Assembly (NCBI RefSeq): GCF_010183535.1
Contig: NC_071332.1
Coordinates: forward strand, 18,786,001-18,850,000
Length of the DNA: 64,000 bases
Reading direction: 5' to 3'
Source of the DNA: Caenorhabditis remanei
Lineage: Eukaryota; Nematoda; Chromadorea; Rhabditida; Rhabditidae
Shown here in pieces: positions 22,714 to 33,300 of the stretch (position 1 is its first letter; every line of letters starts with the position of its first letter). The notes beneath the pieces were generated by a model, which had not been told where the DNA came from, searched no databases, and saw only the letters and a list, made by a program, of their open reading frames with translations. The position numbers and the translations under genes are program-made.

Positions 22714-24448
22714 CTAGCGTCCCCCGCCTCCCGGCGGGCTCCGCAAGACGGGGCTTCGCCCCGTGCACGGTTCATGGCAAGTTTTAAATTCAAAATATTG
22801 AATTGCCTTTTAAAATTAAATTTTACTGGAAATAGTACAGAACACTGCGTTTATATCATCTGGAAACTGTTAGAGTGGTCAACGTTTAAATTATTTTTTC
22901 AAATAATTTACATTCTTTGAACAATCGTTGAAGTTTTTTTTTTCAAATATTCAAAAAAGTTCAAAAAAAGATTCACAATTTATATCTCAACAGCAATAAT
23001 AACAATAAAAAAACTTTTTTTTTTAATTTTTCAAATTCGAAGTTTTGAATTTGAAAAAATCAAAAATCTTTGTCGAAATCTCAGTAGTATTGAACAGAAC
23101 TGTTTGGATTATTCCCGATCCAAAAAAGCAACAAAACGATTATAAACAGGAACTTCCCATTGACTTAATTCCCTAAACTTCACGTTCTAAAGTTGTAAAA
23201 ACCATTGCTGAAAGATTTGTTCTATTCGAAAATCACTTCAATCCAAAAAGTAAAATAATTCTAAAAAAGTTTAATAATAAATTTTTAAAAAGTCACTCAT
23301 GAGAAGATTCGAACCATCACCTCACAGATTCTCACCCCCGCCCACTGCCACTGCGCCACCGACGCACAGAAAAACTCGGTCATTGAGGGAATAGAAAAAA
23401 GGGGAGCTCCTCGCAGCAGTACAATGACACATACAATGACAAAATTGTCAGTGTATTCGAAAAAATGTCAGTGGAGATTCAGGTTTCTCCACAGAATCGT
23501 CCGATATCAATATTTTTTGATCGGACTTTTTGGTTCCATTAGATCTCCAAAAGTTTAGATCGGTGTCAAAAATTCAGAGCGATTCAGTGAATCCTGTTCA
23601 CAGGACAGCGTATAGAAAAAATCCCCACATGACCGAAAAACCACGAAAATCACAAAATCCGGTTTTTTGAAAGATTTTTCAACTAAAAGTATCTTGAATT
23701 TTACATGGTTCGATAGAGTTTTTTTTTCTACACATTTCTTTTTTTTCGGATCCTGAAATTTCTCAAATCCGGGCGAGTTACAGCCGGTGAAAGTTTTGGG
23801 CGGAAAAAGGGGGATCGATCGATAATTGTTCATTTTTCGACTGTTTTTTGAGTATAACTCGATTGCATCACTTCCAATTTAAAATCTGCTTTTTTAGTCA
23901 CCTCCCCCATGCCAAGTTTCATAACTGTACCAAATTTCAAAGCTCTCGGTTCAATACAACCCGAGATATCGAGAGGAAAGTAAAAAATTCGGGAAAAAAA
24001 GTTGTCCCCCTTCTTTTATGGTCATAAATCATAATTTTCCAGATTTCCAAATAATTTTTACATGTCTCGATAGCCAGATGTTTAGAGATCTCAAGTCCGA
24101 AAAATCCCCCGGAAATGTTCAAAACTGGCGCCGTACGAAGCAGGAAACGGTGAAAATAGTGAAATTCTCAAGCCATTTTTTTGAGCGAAAAAAGTTGCTC
24201 TCACTTTTGTGCTCATAACTCTCTCCCAAGTGCTCCAAACCCACCCCCTGTTGGTCGCCACCGGCGCCCCAAGTTTTTGTATCACCTCAAAAAAGAATTT
24301 TTTGGAAAAGTTGAGAGCAAAGAGAGTTATTAAAAGAAATAAAAGCGGTCAAAATTGTGGACATTTCTGTCGACATTTTTTTTACCACAAGCTCCGCCCA
24401 CTCCAAATCGGCACGCTCATACTTACGCGATTTAAGAAGAGGGGCCGA
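22714..24448 (-). mobile_element. Short non-autonomous Helitron, A type (copy 1)
   Basis: A 1,735-bp element inside an F-box exon. 3' CTAG is at complement 22714-22717, 5' TCGGCCCC at complement 24448. Its first ~1.2 kb on the element strand matches the 5' region of Helitron A (27,280-28,450) and its last ~300 bases match the 3' end of Helitron A (40,900-41,141). It is therefore an internal-deletion derivative of family A. It is the same length as, and apparently identical to, the copy at 48508-50242. No gene. Confidence 0.85.
23287..23370 (-). promoter_or_regulatory. tRNA-like Pol III module in the short A element (copy 1)
   Basis: A box TGGCGCAGTGG (complement 23348-23358), B box GGTTCGAATCT (complement 23305-23315), T5 run (complement 23287-23291). 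Both boxes match the Pol III consensus closely. Confidence 0.6.
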
Positions 24449-25782
24449 CTAGCGTCCCCCGCCTCCCGGCGGGCTCCGCTAGAAGGGGCTTCGCCCCTTG
24501 CGCAGTGCTCAGCAAGCTTTGAATTTTTGTTCTACGACCATTTTGAAGCAAGTTATGAGCATTTTTCTATTTTATGTGACCCAAGCAAGCAGAATTTCAT
24601 TAGCTTTCGAATGGTAGTAAGATGAAGGTTCTACGACAATTTTGAGCCGAGTTAGAAAAAATAAAAAAATTAGACCAGACAGAAACTCGAACCAAAAACC
24701 TCCCAAGCGACGCACCACAACACTGCCACTGAGCCACACACTCGCTGGTGGGTGGCCACCCAGATGGCGTTTAAGTTGTGGGAAGACGCACGCTTGCTTC
24801 GACTCGACCAGTCGTCTCCTTTCAGAAATGTTCTTCAAAGTTTGGGACTCTATAACTCGGGTCAAAATCAATATTTTTTAAATCTGTTTTTTTCTCCCCC
24901 TAGATAATTTTCCTGGCTAACACATATCAAAAAACCATATTAGCCGGACTGAAGACACTCCAGAGCTAAGCGATATAAGCGAAAAACACGTTTTCTCCAC
25001 AGCTCTGTTCCCACTGAACCGTTTTGGCTGAAACTTTGTATTCCATTAGATAATTCCGATTTGACCAACATATCAAAAAATCAGAACAACTTTAGTACAA
25101 AAATTTTTCAGGACAGCAAAAATAGTCCGGTGGAGGCCGACAACAGCAAGGCGTTTTTTTCTGTTTTTCTGCAGTCCACCGGCCGTACCGGGCGGGGGGT
25201 GCTTCAAATTAAAAATTTGACGTAAAAAAGTGATTTCTCGTCTAATTTTACGTCTAGTTACCAAGTTATATGAAAAAATATCGGGTAGAACTCGAGATAA
25301 TCGAAGCGAAGAAAAAAAACCGAAAAATCAAAAAATCGAAAATTCTCTCAAAATGAAAAGTTGCCTTCATTCAATCGATTATAACTCGTTTAGAAGTATA
25401 GAATCTCAAAAAGGGGGTTCTTAATAAAAAAATTGGCCTAAAATTTGCTATCGATTAAAAAAATAAAATCAAAATTTCATCGAGAATTGGGAAAGTTATT
25501 AATGATTCAAAAAGGGGACAAAAATTTGGACATTTTTAGTCGTTTTTTTCGCCGAATTTGGAGCATAACTCTGCTCTTTTTGACTCCAGATATTTTGAAT
25601 TTGGCAAAGAGTAAGAAAAAGTTATTAGCTAAGCAGCTAAAAAAAAATTATTGGAAAATATAAAGTTTGAACAAAGTTACACTGGCAAAAGTGAAAAACA
25701 AAATTATCTACACGCGCTTAAGCCCCGCCCCCTTTTTTTGGCCCAGCCATACCTACGCCCCATTGGGAAAGAAGGTGGTGGA
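24449..25782 (-). mobile_element. Short non-autonomous Helitron, B type
   Basis: A 1,334-bp element from CTAG (complement 24449-24452) to TCCACCACC (complement 25782). It abuts an A-type element on the left and another B-type element on the right with no spacer. It has a tRNA-like module at 24663-24760 (A box complement 24736-24746, B box complement 24683-24693, T7 at complement 24663-24669). No coding capacity. Confidence 0.85.
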
Positions 25783-27117
25783 CTAGCGTCCCCCGCCTCC
25801 CGGCGGGCTCCGCTAGAAGGGGCTGCGCCCCTTGCGCAGTGCTCAGCAAGCTTTGAATTTTTGTTCTACGACCATTTTGAAGCAAGTTAATTGACTTTTT
25901 CTATTTTAAGTGACCCATGCAAGCAGCATTTCATTAGCTTTCGAATGGTAGTAAGATGAAGGTTCTACGACAATTTTGAGCCGAGTTAAAAAGAAAACAA
26001 AAAATTAGACCAGCCAGAAACTCGAACCAAAAACCTCCCCAGCGACGCACCGCAACACTGCCACTGAGCCACACACTCGCTGGTGTGTAGCCACCCAGAT
26101 GGCGTTTAAGTGGTGGGAAGAGGCACGCTTGCTTCGACGCGACCAGTTGTCTCCTTTCAAAAATGTTCTTCAAAGTTTGGGACTCTATAACTCGAGTCAA
26201 AATCAATATTTTTTAAATCTGTTTTTTTCTCCCCCTAGATAATTTTCTTGGCTAACACATATCAAAAAACCATATTAGCTGGACAAACGACACTCCAGAG
26301 CTAAGCGATATAAGCGAAAAACACGTTTTCTCCACAGCTCAGCTCCCACTGGACCGTTTTGGCTGAAACTTATATATTCCATTAGATAATTCCGATTTGA
26401 CCAACATATCAAAAAATCAGAACAACTTTAGTACAAAAATTTTTCAGGACAGCAAAAATAGTCCGGTGGAGGCCGACAACAGCAAGGCGTTTTTTTCTGT
26501 TTTTCTGCAGTCCACCGGCCGTACCGGGCGGGGGGTGCTTCAAATTAGAAATTTGACGTAAAAAAGTGATTTCTCGCCCCACATTACGTCTAGTTACCAA
26601 GTTATATGAAAAAATATCGAGTCGAACTCGAGATAATCGAGGTGAAGCAAAAAAATCGAAAAATCAAAAAATCGAAAAATCTCTCAAAATAAAAAGTTGC
26701 CTCCATTCAATCGATTATAACTCGTTTAGAAGTATAGAATCTCAAAAAGGGGGTTCTTAATAAAAGGTTGCCCCGAAAATTTGCTATCTTTTAAAAAAAT
26801 AAAATCAAAATTTCATCGAGAATTCGGAAAGTTATTAATGGCTCAAGTTGCGGACAAAAATTCGGACATTTTTTGTCGTTTTTTTCGCCGAATTTTGAGC
26901 ATAACTCTGCTCTTTTTCACTCCAGAAATATGGAATTTGGCAAAAAGCAAGAAAAAGTTATTAGCTAAAAAGCTAAAAAAAAATTATCAAAAAATATAAA
27001 GTTTGAACAAAGTTGCACGAGGCAAAGCAAAAAAACTTTTTTGGACATTTTTTTAAGCCCCGCCCACTTTTTTTCCCCGCGTCATACCTACCACCCATTG
27101 GGAAAGAAGGTGGTGGA
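25783..27117 (-). mobile_element. Short non-autonomous Helitron, B type
   Basis: A 1,335-bp element, the third in the tandem array inside the F-box exon. CTAG is at complement 25783-25786 and 5' TCCACCACC at complement 27117. The tRNA-like module is at 25999-26085 (A box complement 26061-26071, B box complement 26018-26028). The host exon resumes at 27118. Confidence 0.85.
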
Positions 27118-27253
27118 AGTGTGCAATACTCTCACTCAACTGACAGAACTCGGGACATTAGCCGTCATGGACGACTGTTCGGATAGTTTCGCAAAGAAAG
27201 CTTTTGAAATTGTCTCAACAGTTGCCACGGAGATTACATTGTACCGAATTCCG
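27118..27253 (+). pseudogene. F-box gene, middle fragment between two Helitrons
   Basis: It continues the exon cut at 22713: the sequence matches 46,169-46,304 of the F-box pseudogene and encodes LTELGTLAVMDDCSDSF and more in frame. It stops at GAATTCC, where Helitron A begins. The rest of the gene is not found right of Helitron A (41142 onward), so the 3' half is lost or moved. Confidence 0.85.
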
Positions 27254-27312
27254 TCCCCTCTTCTTAAATTAATTCCCTCTTCTTATTCCGGCCCCTCTTC
27301 TTAAATCGCGTA
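27254..27312 (+). repeat. Triplicated 5' terminus of Helitron A
   Basis: CCCTCTTCTTA occurs three times in 60 bases (near 27256, 27275 and 27292). Only the last is followed by the ATCGCGTAAGTATGAG sequence found in the short A elements. The outer two look like extra copies of the terminus. Confidence 0.6.
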
Positions 27313-28365
27313 AGTATGAGCGTGCCGATTTTGAGTGGGCGGAGCTTGAGGTAAAAAAATGTCGACAAAAATGTCCACAATTTTGACCGCTTTTATTTCC
27401 CTTAATAACTCTCTTTGTTCTCAACTTTTTCAAAAAGTTCTTTTTTGTGGTGATACAAAAACTTGGGGCGCCGGTGGCGACCGCCAGGGGGTGGGTTTGG
27501 AGCACTCGGGGAAAAGTTATGAGCACAAAAGTGAGAGCAACTTTTTTCGCTCAAAAAAATGGCTTGAGAAATTCACTCTTTTCACCGTTTCCTGCTTCGT
27601 AGGGCGCCAGTTTTGAACATTTCTGGGGGATTCTTTGGACTTAAGATCTCTGAACATCTGGCTATCGAGTCATGTAAAAATTATCTGGAAATCTGGAAAA
27701 ATATGATTTATGGCCATAAAAGAAGGGGGACAACTTTTTTTCTCGAATTTTTTACTTTCCTCTCGATATCTTGCGTTGTATTGAACCGAGAGCTTTGAAA
27801 TTTGGTACAGATATGTAACTTGGCATGGGAAAGATGGCTAAAAAAACATATTTCAAATTGGAAATGATGCATTCGAGTTATACTCAAAAAACAGTCTAAA
27901 AATGAGCAATTATCGATCGATCCCCCTTTTTGCGCCCAAAACTTTCACCGGCTGTAACTCCCTCAGTTTTGAGAAATTTCAAGATCCGAAAAAAAGGAAA
28001 TGTGTAGAAAAAAAATCTCTATCGATCCATGTAAAATTCAATATACTTTTAGTTGAAAAATCTTTCAGGAAATCGGATTTTGTGGTTTTCGTGGTTTTTC
28101 GGTCATGTGGGGATTTTTTCCATTCACTGTCCTTGGAACTGGATTCACTGAATCGCTCTGAATTTTGGACACCGATCTAAACTTTTGGAGATCTAATGGA
28201 ACCAAAAAGTCCGATCAAAAAATATTCAAGCCAGACGATTCTGTGGAGAAACCTGAATCTCCACTGACATTTTTTTCGAATACACTGACAATTTTGTCAT
28301 TGTATGTGTCATTGTACTGCTGCGAGGAGCGCCCCTTTTTTCAATTCCCTCAATGACCGCGTTTC

Positions 28366-28451
28366 TCTGTGCGTCGGTGGCGCAGTGGCAGTGGGCGGGG
28401 GTGAGAATCGGTGAGGTGATGGTTCGAATCTTCTTATGAGTAATTTTTTTT
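28366..28451 (+). promoter_or_regulatory. tRNA-like Pol III module in Helitron A
   Basis: A box TGGCGCAGTGG at 28378-28388, B box GGTTCGAATCT at 28421-28431, T8 run at 28444-28451. The spacing of 43 bases between boxes is tRNA-like and the oligo-T would end a transcript of about 85 bases. It lies about 1.1 kb inside the 5' end, in the same place and orientation as in the short A elements. Confidence 0.6.
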
Positions 28452-28654
28452 ACAATGCATATTTTCTATAGAAGTATTTTACCTTTTGGATTTGAAGTTA
28501 TTTTCGAGTTGAACAAATCTTTCATGAAAGGTTTTTATAGTTTGAGAACGTGAGGTTAAGGGAAATAAATCAGTGGGAGATTGTTCTTTATAACTTTTTT
28601 TGCTTTTTTGGATAGGGAAGAATCCAAACAGTTTTTAAACTTCAAAACTTTGAC

Positions 28655-30290
28655 TTTTTGAAATTTTTAATAGAAAACCCGGACGCTAAAAAAACCAACG
28701 CTCTATCTTCTTTTTAATACTTCAGCAGAAGATTTAAGAAGGGGGGCCTACAAGGTTGAGTCACCGTACAGCGGTCACTTTGCAAACAGACAGAGGGTCA
28801 CATTCGAACAAAAGCGCCTTCGAATACCTCTTTTCTTCTTTTATTCTTTTATATTGTTTCAAGATTGTTTCTTGCTACTTGGATTATTTCATTTTCTCAT
28901 TTTCTTTATTTCTTAAAAATAGTATATTCCCACTTTCTCTATCTATATCCCACGAAAAAAGTTTAACTATTTCTACATCCTTTTTCTCTCTCTCGCTCTC
29001 AGCATTTTTTGTCTACAGTTTTCAATTATATTTCTTTCTTTCATACTTCAATCGAATTGATGCTTCTTCTAAGAATTCATTTCGTTCTTTTTCACCACTT
29101 TTCTGTCTCATCTGTCTCAAAATGAAATTTTCCTTTTATTGATCTGCTCATTAATCTATTGAATTCAGTTTATTACAAGTGAAAATAAAAAACTGAACGA
29201 TTTAGTTTGGAAATTAATAAGTTTCTTTGCCATTTCTGTGTTCAAAATTCTAACATTTGAAATACTTTGAATATATAGAACCGTATCTGTACGAGCTCCA
29301 TGAAAACATATTGGTAAAGTTCCGGACTATCGGAGATAATATATATTTTCAAAATATTATAAACAGCTGTGTTTTCGAATTGAAATTTTAAATCCCAGGT
29401 GTCTTTCTTACTTTACCGTTTTGAAATATTTAATAGAAAACCTGAACGCTAAAAAACCAACGCTTTATCTTCCTTTTTATACTTTAGCAGGAGAAAAAGT
29501 TGAGTCACCGCATAGTGGTCACTTAGCAAACAGGCAGAAGGTCACAAAAGCGCCCGAGAATCCCCCTTTTTCTTCTTTTCCTTCCAAAAATTCTCTCATT
29601 CTTTCAATATTATTTCTTGCTACCTGGTGATTTCATTTTTCCTATTTTTTGAAAATTATGCCATATGTTTCTGCTTTACGTTTATACCACTTCGAAACTC
29701 ACAATGGAAACAACATGTAGACCTTTTTGTTTCATTTCTCTATTTTTTCCAAAAGATAGTTTTGAAAGATTTAAAGTTTTGTTCAATGTCGTTTGAAATT
29801 TCTTTCAGAAATTGTTTCTTTCGCCTATAATGTTTAATCTTTTTACATCGCTTTCTCTCTCTCTCACTTTTCGATTTTTCTGTCTACAGTTTTCAATTCT
29901 ATATCTTTCTCTCATGATTCAAAAATTGAACTTTTTCCCAATAATTCATATATTCTAAAATTTTGTAATTTTGTAGTTTTTCTCAACTTATAGTAAGTGT
30001 TATCGCTGATTTAGTACACATGGTTGTTCTGTGATTTTTTAGCTTCCTATCATCTTTTCTTCTTTTCTATCATCTTTTCTATCTATTTTTAAATTTCTTC
30101 ACCCACATAACTGTTTTATAGTTATATATTTTGCTTGGTACCATTTCCAAAACATTCATTTGAACCAGAAATTACCAACTTTTCAAATAATATAAGCTTT
30201 TCAAGCCACAACTGTACGAGCTCCATTTAGACATATTGGTAGAGGAACTATCGGAGATAATATACTTTTTTTTAATACTGTTCAAAGCTT
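28655..30290 (+). repeat. Imperfect direct duplication upstream of the Helitron A gene
   Basis: A block with AACGCTAAAAAA, GTTGAGTCACCG and GGTCACTTTGCAAACAGACAG at 28,680-28,800 recurs in diverged form at 29,440-29,550. Its right part, with TGTACGAGCTCCAT and ACTATCGGAGATAATATA, appears at 29,287-29,345 and 30,208-30,263. The two copies of about 0.7-0.85 kb are pyrimidine-rich and have no supported gene. They may hold duplicated promoter sequence (inference). Confidence 0.6.
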
Positions 30291-30324
30291 TGAATTGTTT
30301 GTAGTTTTTATAACGTGATTAAGT

Positions 30325-30336
30325 ATTTTTTACAGA
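30325..30336 (+). promoter_or_regulatory. Possible spliced-leader acceptor at the Helitron A start codon
   Basis: TATTTTTTACAG ends one base before the ATG at 30337. In Caenorhabditis such a polypyrimidine-AG just before the start codon usually receives an SL leader by trans-splicing (established); use here is inference. A cis-spliced 5' UTR intron is the alternative. Confidence 0.4.
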
Positions 30337-33300
30337 ATGGTTCGTGAAACTAAAGCGCAAGCAGATAAAAAGGCGGCAGATGTCGAACGGAAACGTGCAA
30401 ATCGAAAACAGGAACATTTGAATAGTGGCGGAGACAGTCAGGGTATGTTCCCCTTCGGGCCTTCATCGAAATATTGTAACAACAATTCAACTAAACAAAG
30501 AAAATTTTTCGCCTTGATTTGAACTTATCATTAACTGCTTTCTTCTATATTATCCCAACTTAAAATTTAAAAAATGACCAAATTTTCAGAACCTCAAAAA
30601 AAACGGACGGAAATGAGTCAAGAAGAGCTTCGAGTGTACTGGGCTGACCAAAAGCGCATCAAACGGGAGAAGCAGAGAAGTTTGCAAAGTTCTCAGCTCA
30701 GTGCGTGTTCACAAGAAACTCAATTATCAGGTGAGAACTTTTTTTCAGTTTTTAAAATAGCCTACATAGGACTCCTCATAAAATAGCAAACACTGTTTTC
30801 TGATGTTGTCTCACCAACAAAAAATCTTAGAACCACGACGTCACCGAGTTGAATTTATAATTAACTGTTTTTTTTTCCAAATTATTATAAATTAGAACCC
30901 AAAAAATGATCTAATTTCCAGAAACTCGGAAAAAACGGTCGGAAATGAGTCAAGAAGAGCTTCGAGAGTACAAGGCACAAAACAAGCGCAGCAATCGGGA
31001 GAAGCAGAAGAGTTTGCAAAGTTCTCAGCTCACTGCGTGTTCACAAGAAACTCAATTATCAGGTAAGAACCTATTTTCAGTTCTCTCAAACTCATAAGAT
31101 AGCGAAAAACCAAAACGGTATTCCCATGTAGTAAAGTTGTTAATTTTTCGGCTATCTTGTGAATTAAAAAACCAGCTTTTATAAACTTCTCCTCATTCCG
31201 AATTAAGATCAAACTATAATTATGCAAAATTACAGAAGGAAGGAAGAAAATTAAAGATATGAATCCTGAAGAGCTTAGTAATTACCGGCGTCAAAATCGT
31301 GAAGCTTGTCGGAAGAAGGGAAGAACATCAACAACCTCTGATATGGAACTCAGCCAACGCACTTCGACATCCGATTTCAATTTTCAGCACAGTTAGTTTA
31401 TTCATTGTTTTCATAATTTTTAGTGGGAGGATACAGTTTTGCAACATAGTGGGAGGATACATTTTTTTAGTGGGAGGATACAGTTTTGCATCCGGAGGGA
31501 AGTTTTTCCCCGTAATTAGTATACCAGAAAAAAAACTATTTTTCGTTATTGTTTTCCCGGACGTGAATAGTCCTATTCGGTTTACATCATACCCATAGTA
31601 TTTTTTTCGAGTAATTTTTGACGAAAAAAGTTGCTATAAAACACGATCCACCGAGATACACACATCTATTTTCAAATGTCGTATACTAAATACTTCCTCA
31701 TTGAAGAGCAAATGTAAAAATTTACTTTTTTTAAAACGGACATGCGACTTTGGGGCTTATAATTTTGAGCGCGTCTTCGACATATTTTTTCATACTTGTC
31801 AAGGCCCGGCCCGGGCCTTGCCAGCCAGCGAAACTAAGGCCCGGATATTTGGCGCCAAGATTCTAAATACAAATTTTTTCGAATTTTTTAACATTTTTTG
31901 AATTATTTTTTCTTAGAGATTCTTTTAAACTCAATTTTTTTCAAGGTCCGGCCGATGAAAAGTTTTACGCGCGACTTCAAACAAAATAACCATTTTTTCA
32001 ACATTATTTTTGACTTTTTCCAATTTTTCATCGAAAGTGTGAAAATTCTTGACGATTTTTCAGAATTTCTGCTAATTCTGAATCATAATCAAAAATATGA
32101 TTTCATCTTCTTCACTATGGTGTTTGGAGAAACGCTTTTATGAAACACCTTTTCAGACAGCCAATTCGACATGGAATCACTTCATTCAGAAATGTCGGAC
32201 GTGTTCGATCAACCAACGAGCAGCAATGCTGCAGCTCGAATTGGAAGAAAACGGATGATGAGTCCACAAGAGGAGGAGGAGGAGGACGATGACGATGAGA
32301 TGCCTTCGTCACAAATGTCCACTTATATGCCGAATTGGAGTGCAAAGGAAAAGGAAGAGTTCAAACGAGTGAAGGTCCGATACAACACTCGATCGAAGAA
32401 GGCTTTGATGTCGCAATCGTCATACGGTTCTCCCGATGATCACCAATCTTCCGTAGCGACATGCGATGTAGCGGAGCCTCAAGAACTCCCAGAGCAGCAA
32501 TTCAACTGCAAAATTCGTTTTGCACTTGTGGATCTACTTCAAGTAGAAACGGATTGCATTGTTTTCCCCTTTTGCGGTGATCTGGATTTGACAAAACGCA
32601 CAAAGATTTACAGTCAATTCTGGAGAAAGATGTGCAGGGAAGTCGATGATCAGGAAGAATATAAAGAGTTCTTAGAGGATCAGTGTCAGGAATTGGAAGA
32701 AGGAGACATTGCGGGCTTTATATGGCAAAGATTGGGAAGATCTAAAAGTAAGTTTTAACAAATTATAAAAAGCCCATAGATAATTTTAATTTAGTCAATC
32801 AATACGCATTTAAGTCATCAGAATTTCAAAAATGTTCATTTCATCATCATTTTTCAGCGTGCTTCCACATTCGAGAGCCGGTCAGCGAGAAGAACAAGTA
32901 CACAACTGTGTATGAAGCCCAACTTCGAGCCGCCATTTTCAAGTGTCTCTACCAAGCCGATCGAAATGGTCACAGCAGCATTGCGTTTCCAATTTTTGGT
33001 CAAGTCGAAAATCGTCTCAAGGCAACTGCAATCACATTGCAAACAATTTGGTCATATTTTCAAGTTGTAAGAAAATCAAATTTGAAGTTGGTGTACTTGA
33101 CCACAAAAATTGCACCGCTCTATGATTTTATTGGGAAATGCATGAGCTACATCCGAGAGATTGACCTTTCGAATTGGAGTCGTCAACACTTCTTTCAGTT
33201 CGAACAAATGCTTTTCGACAAGATCAAAAGTGAAGTGATCTACTCCACTGTTCCTGGAACCGATATGGCAATGAGAGCTTTCAAGTTCAGCTTGGAAAGT

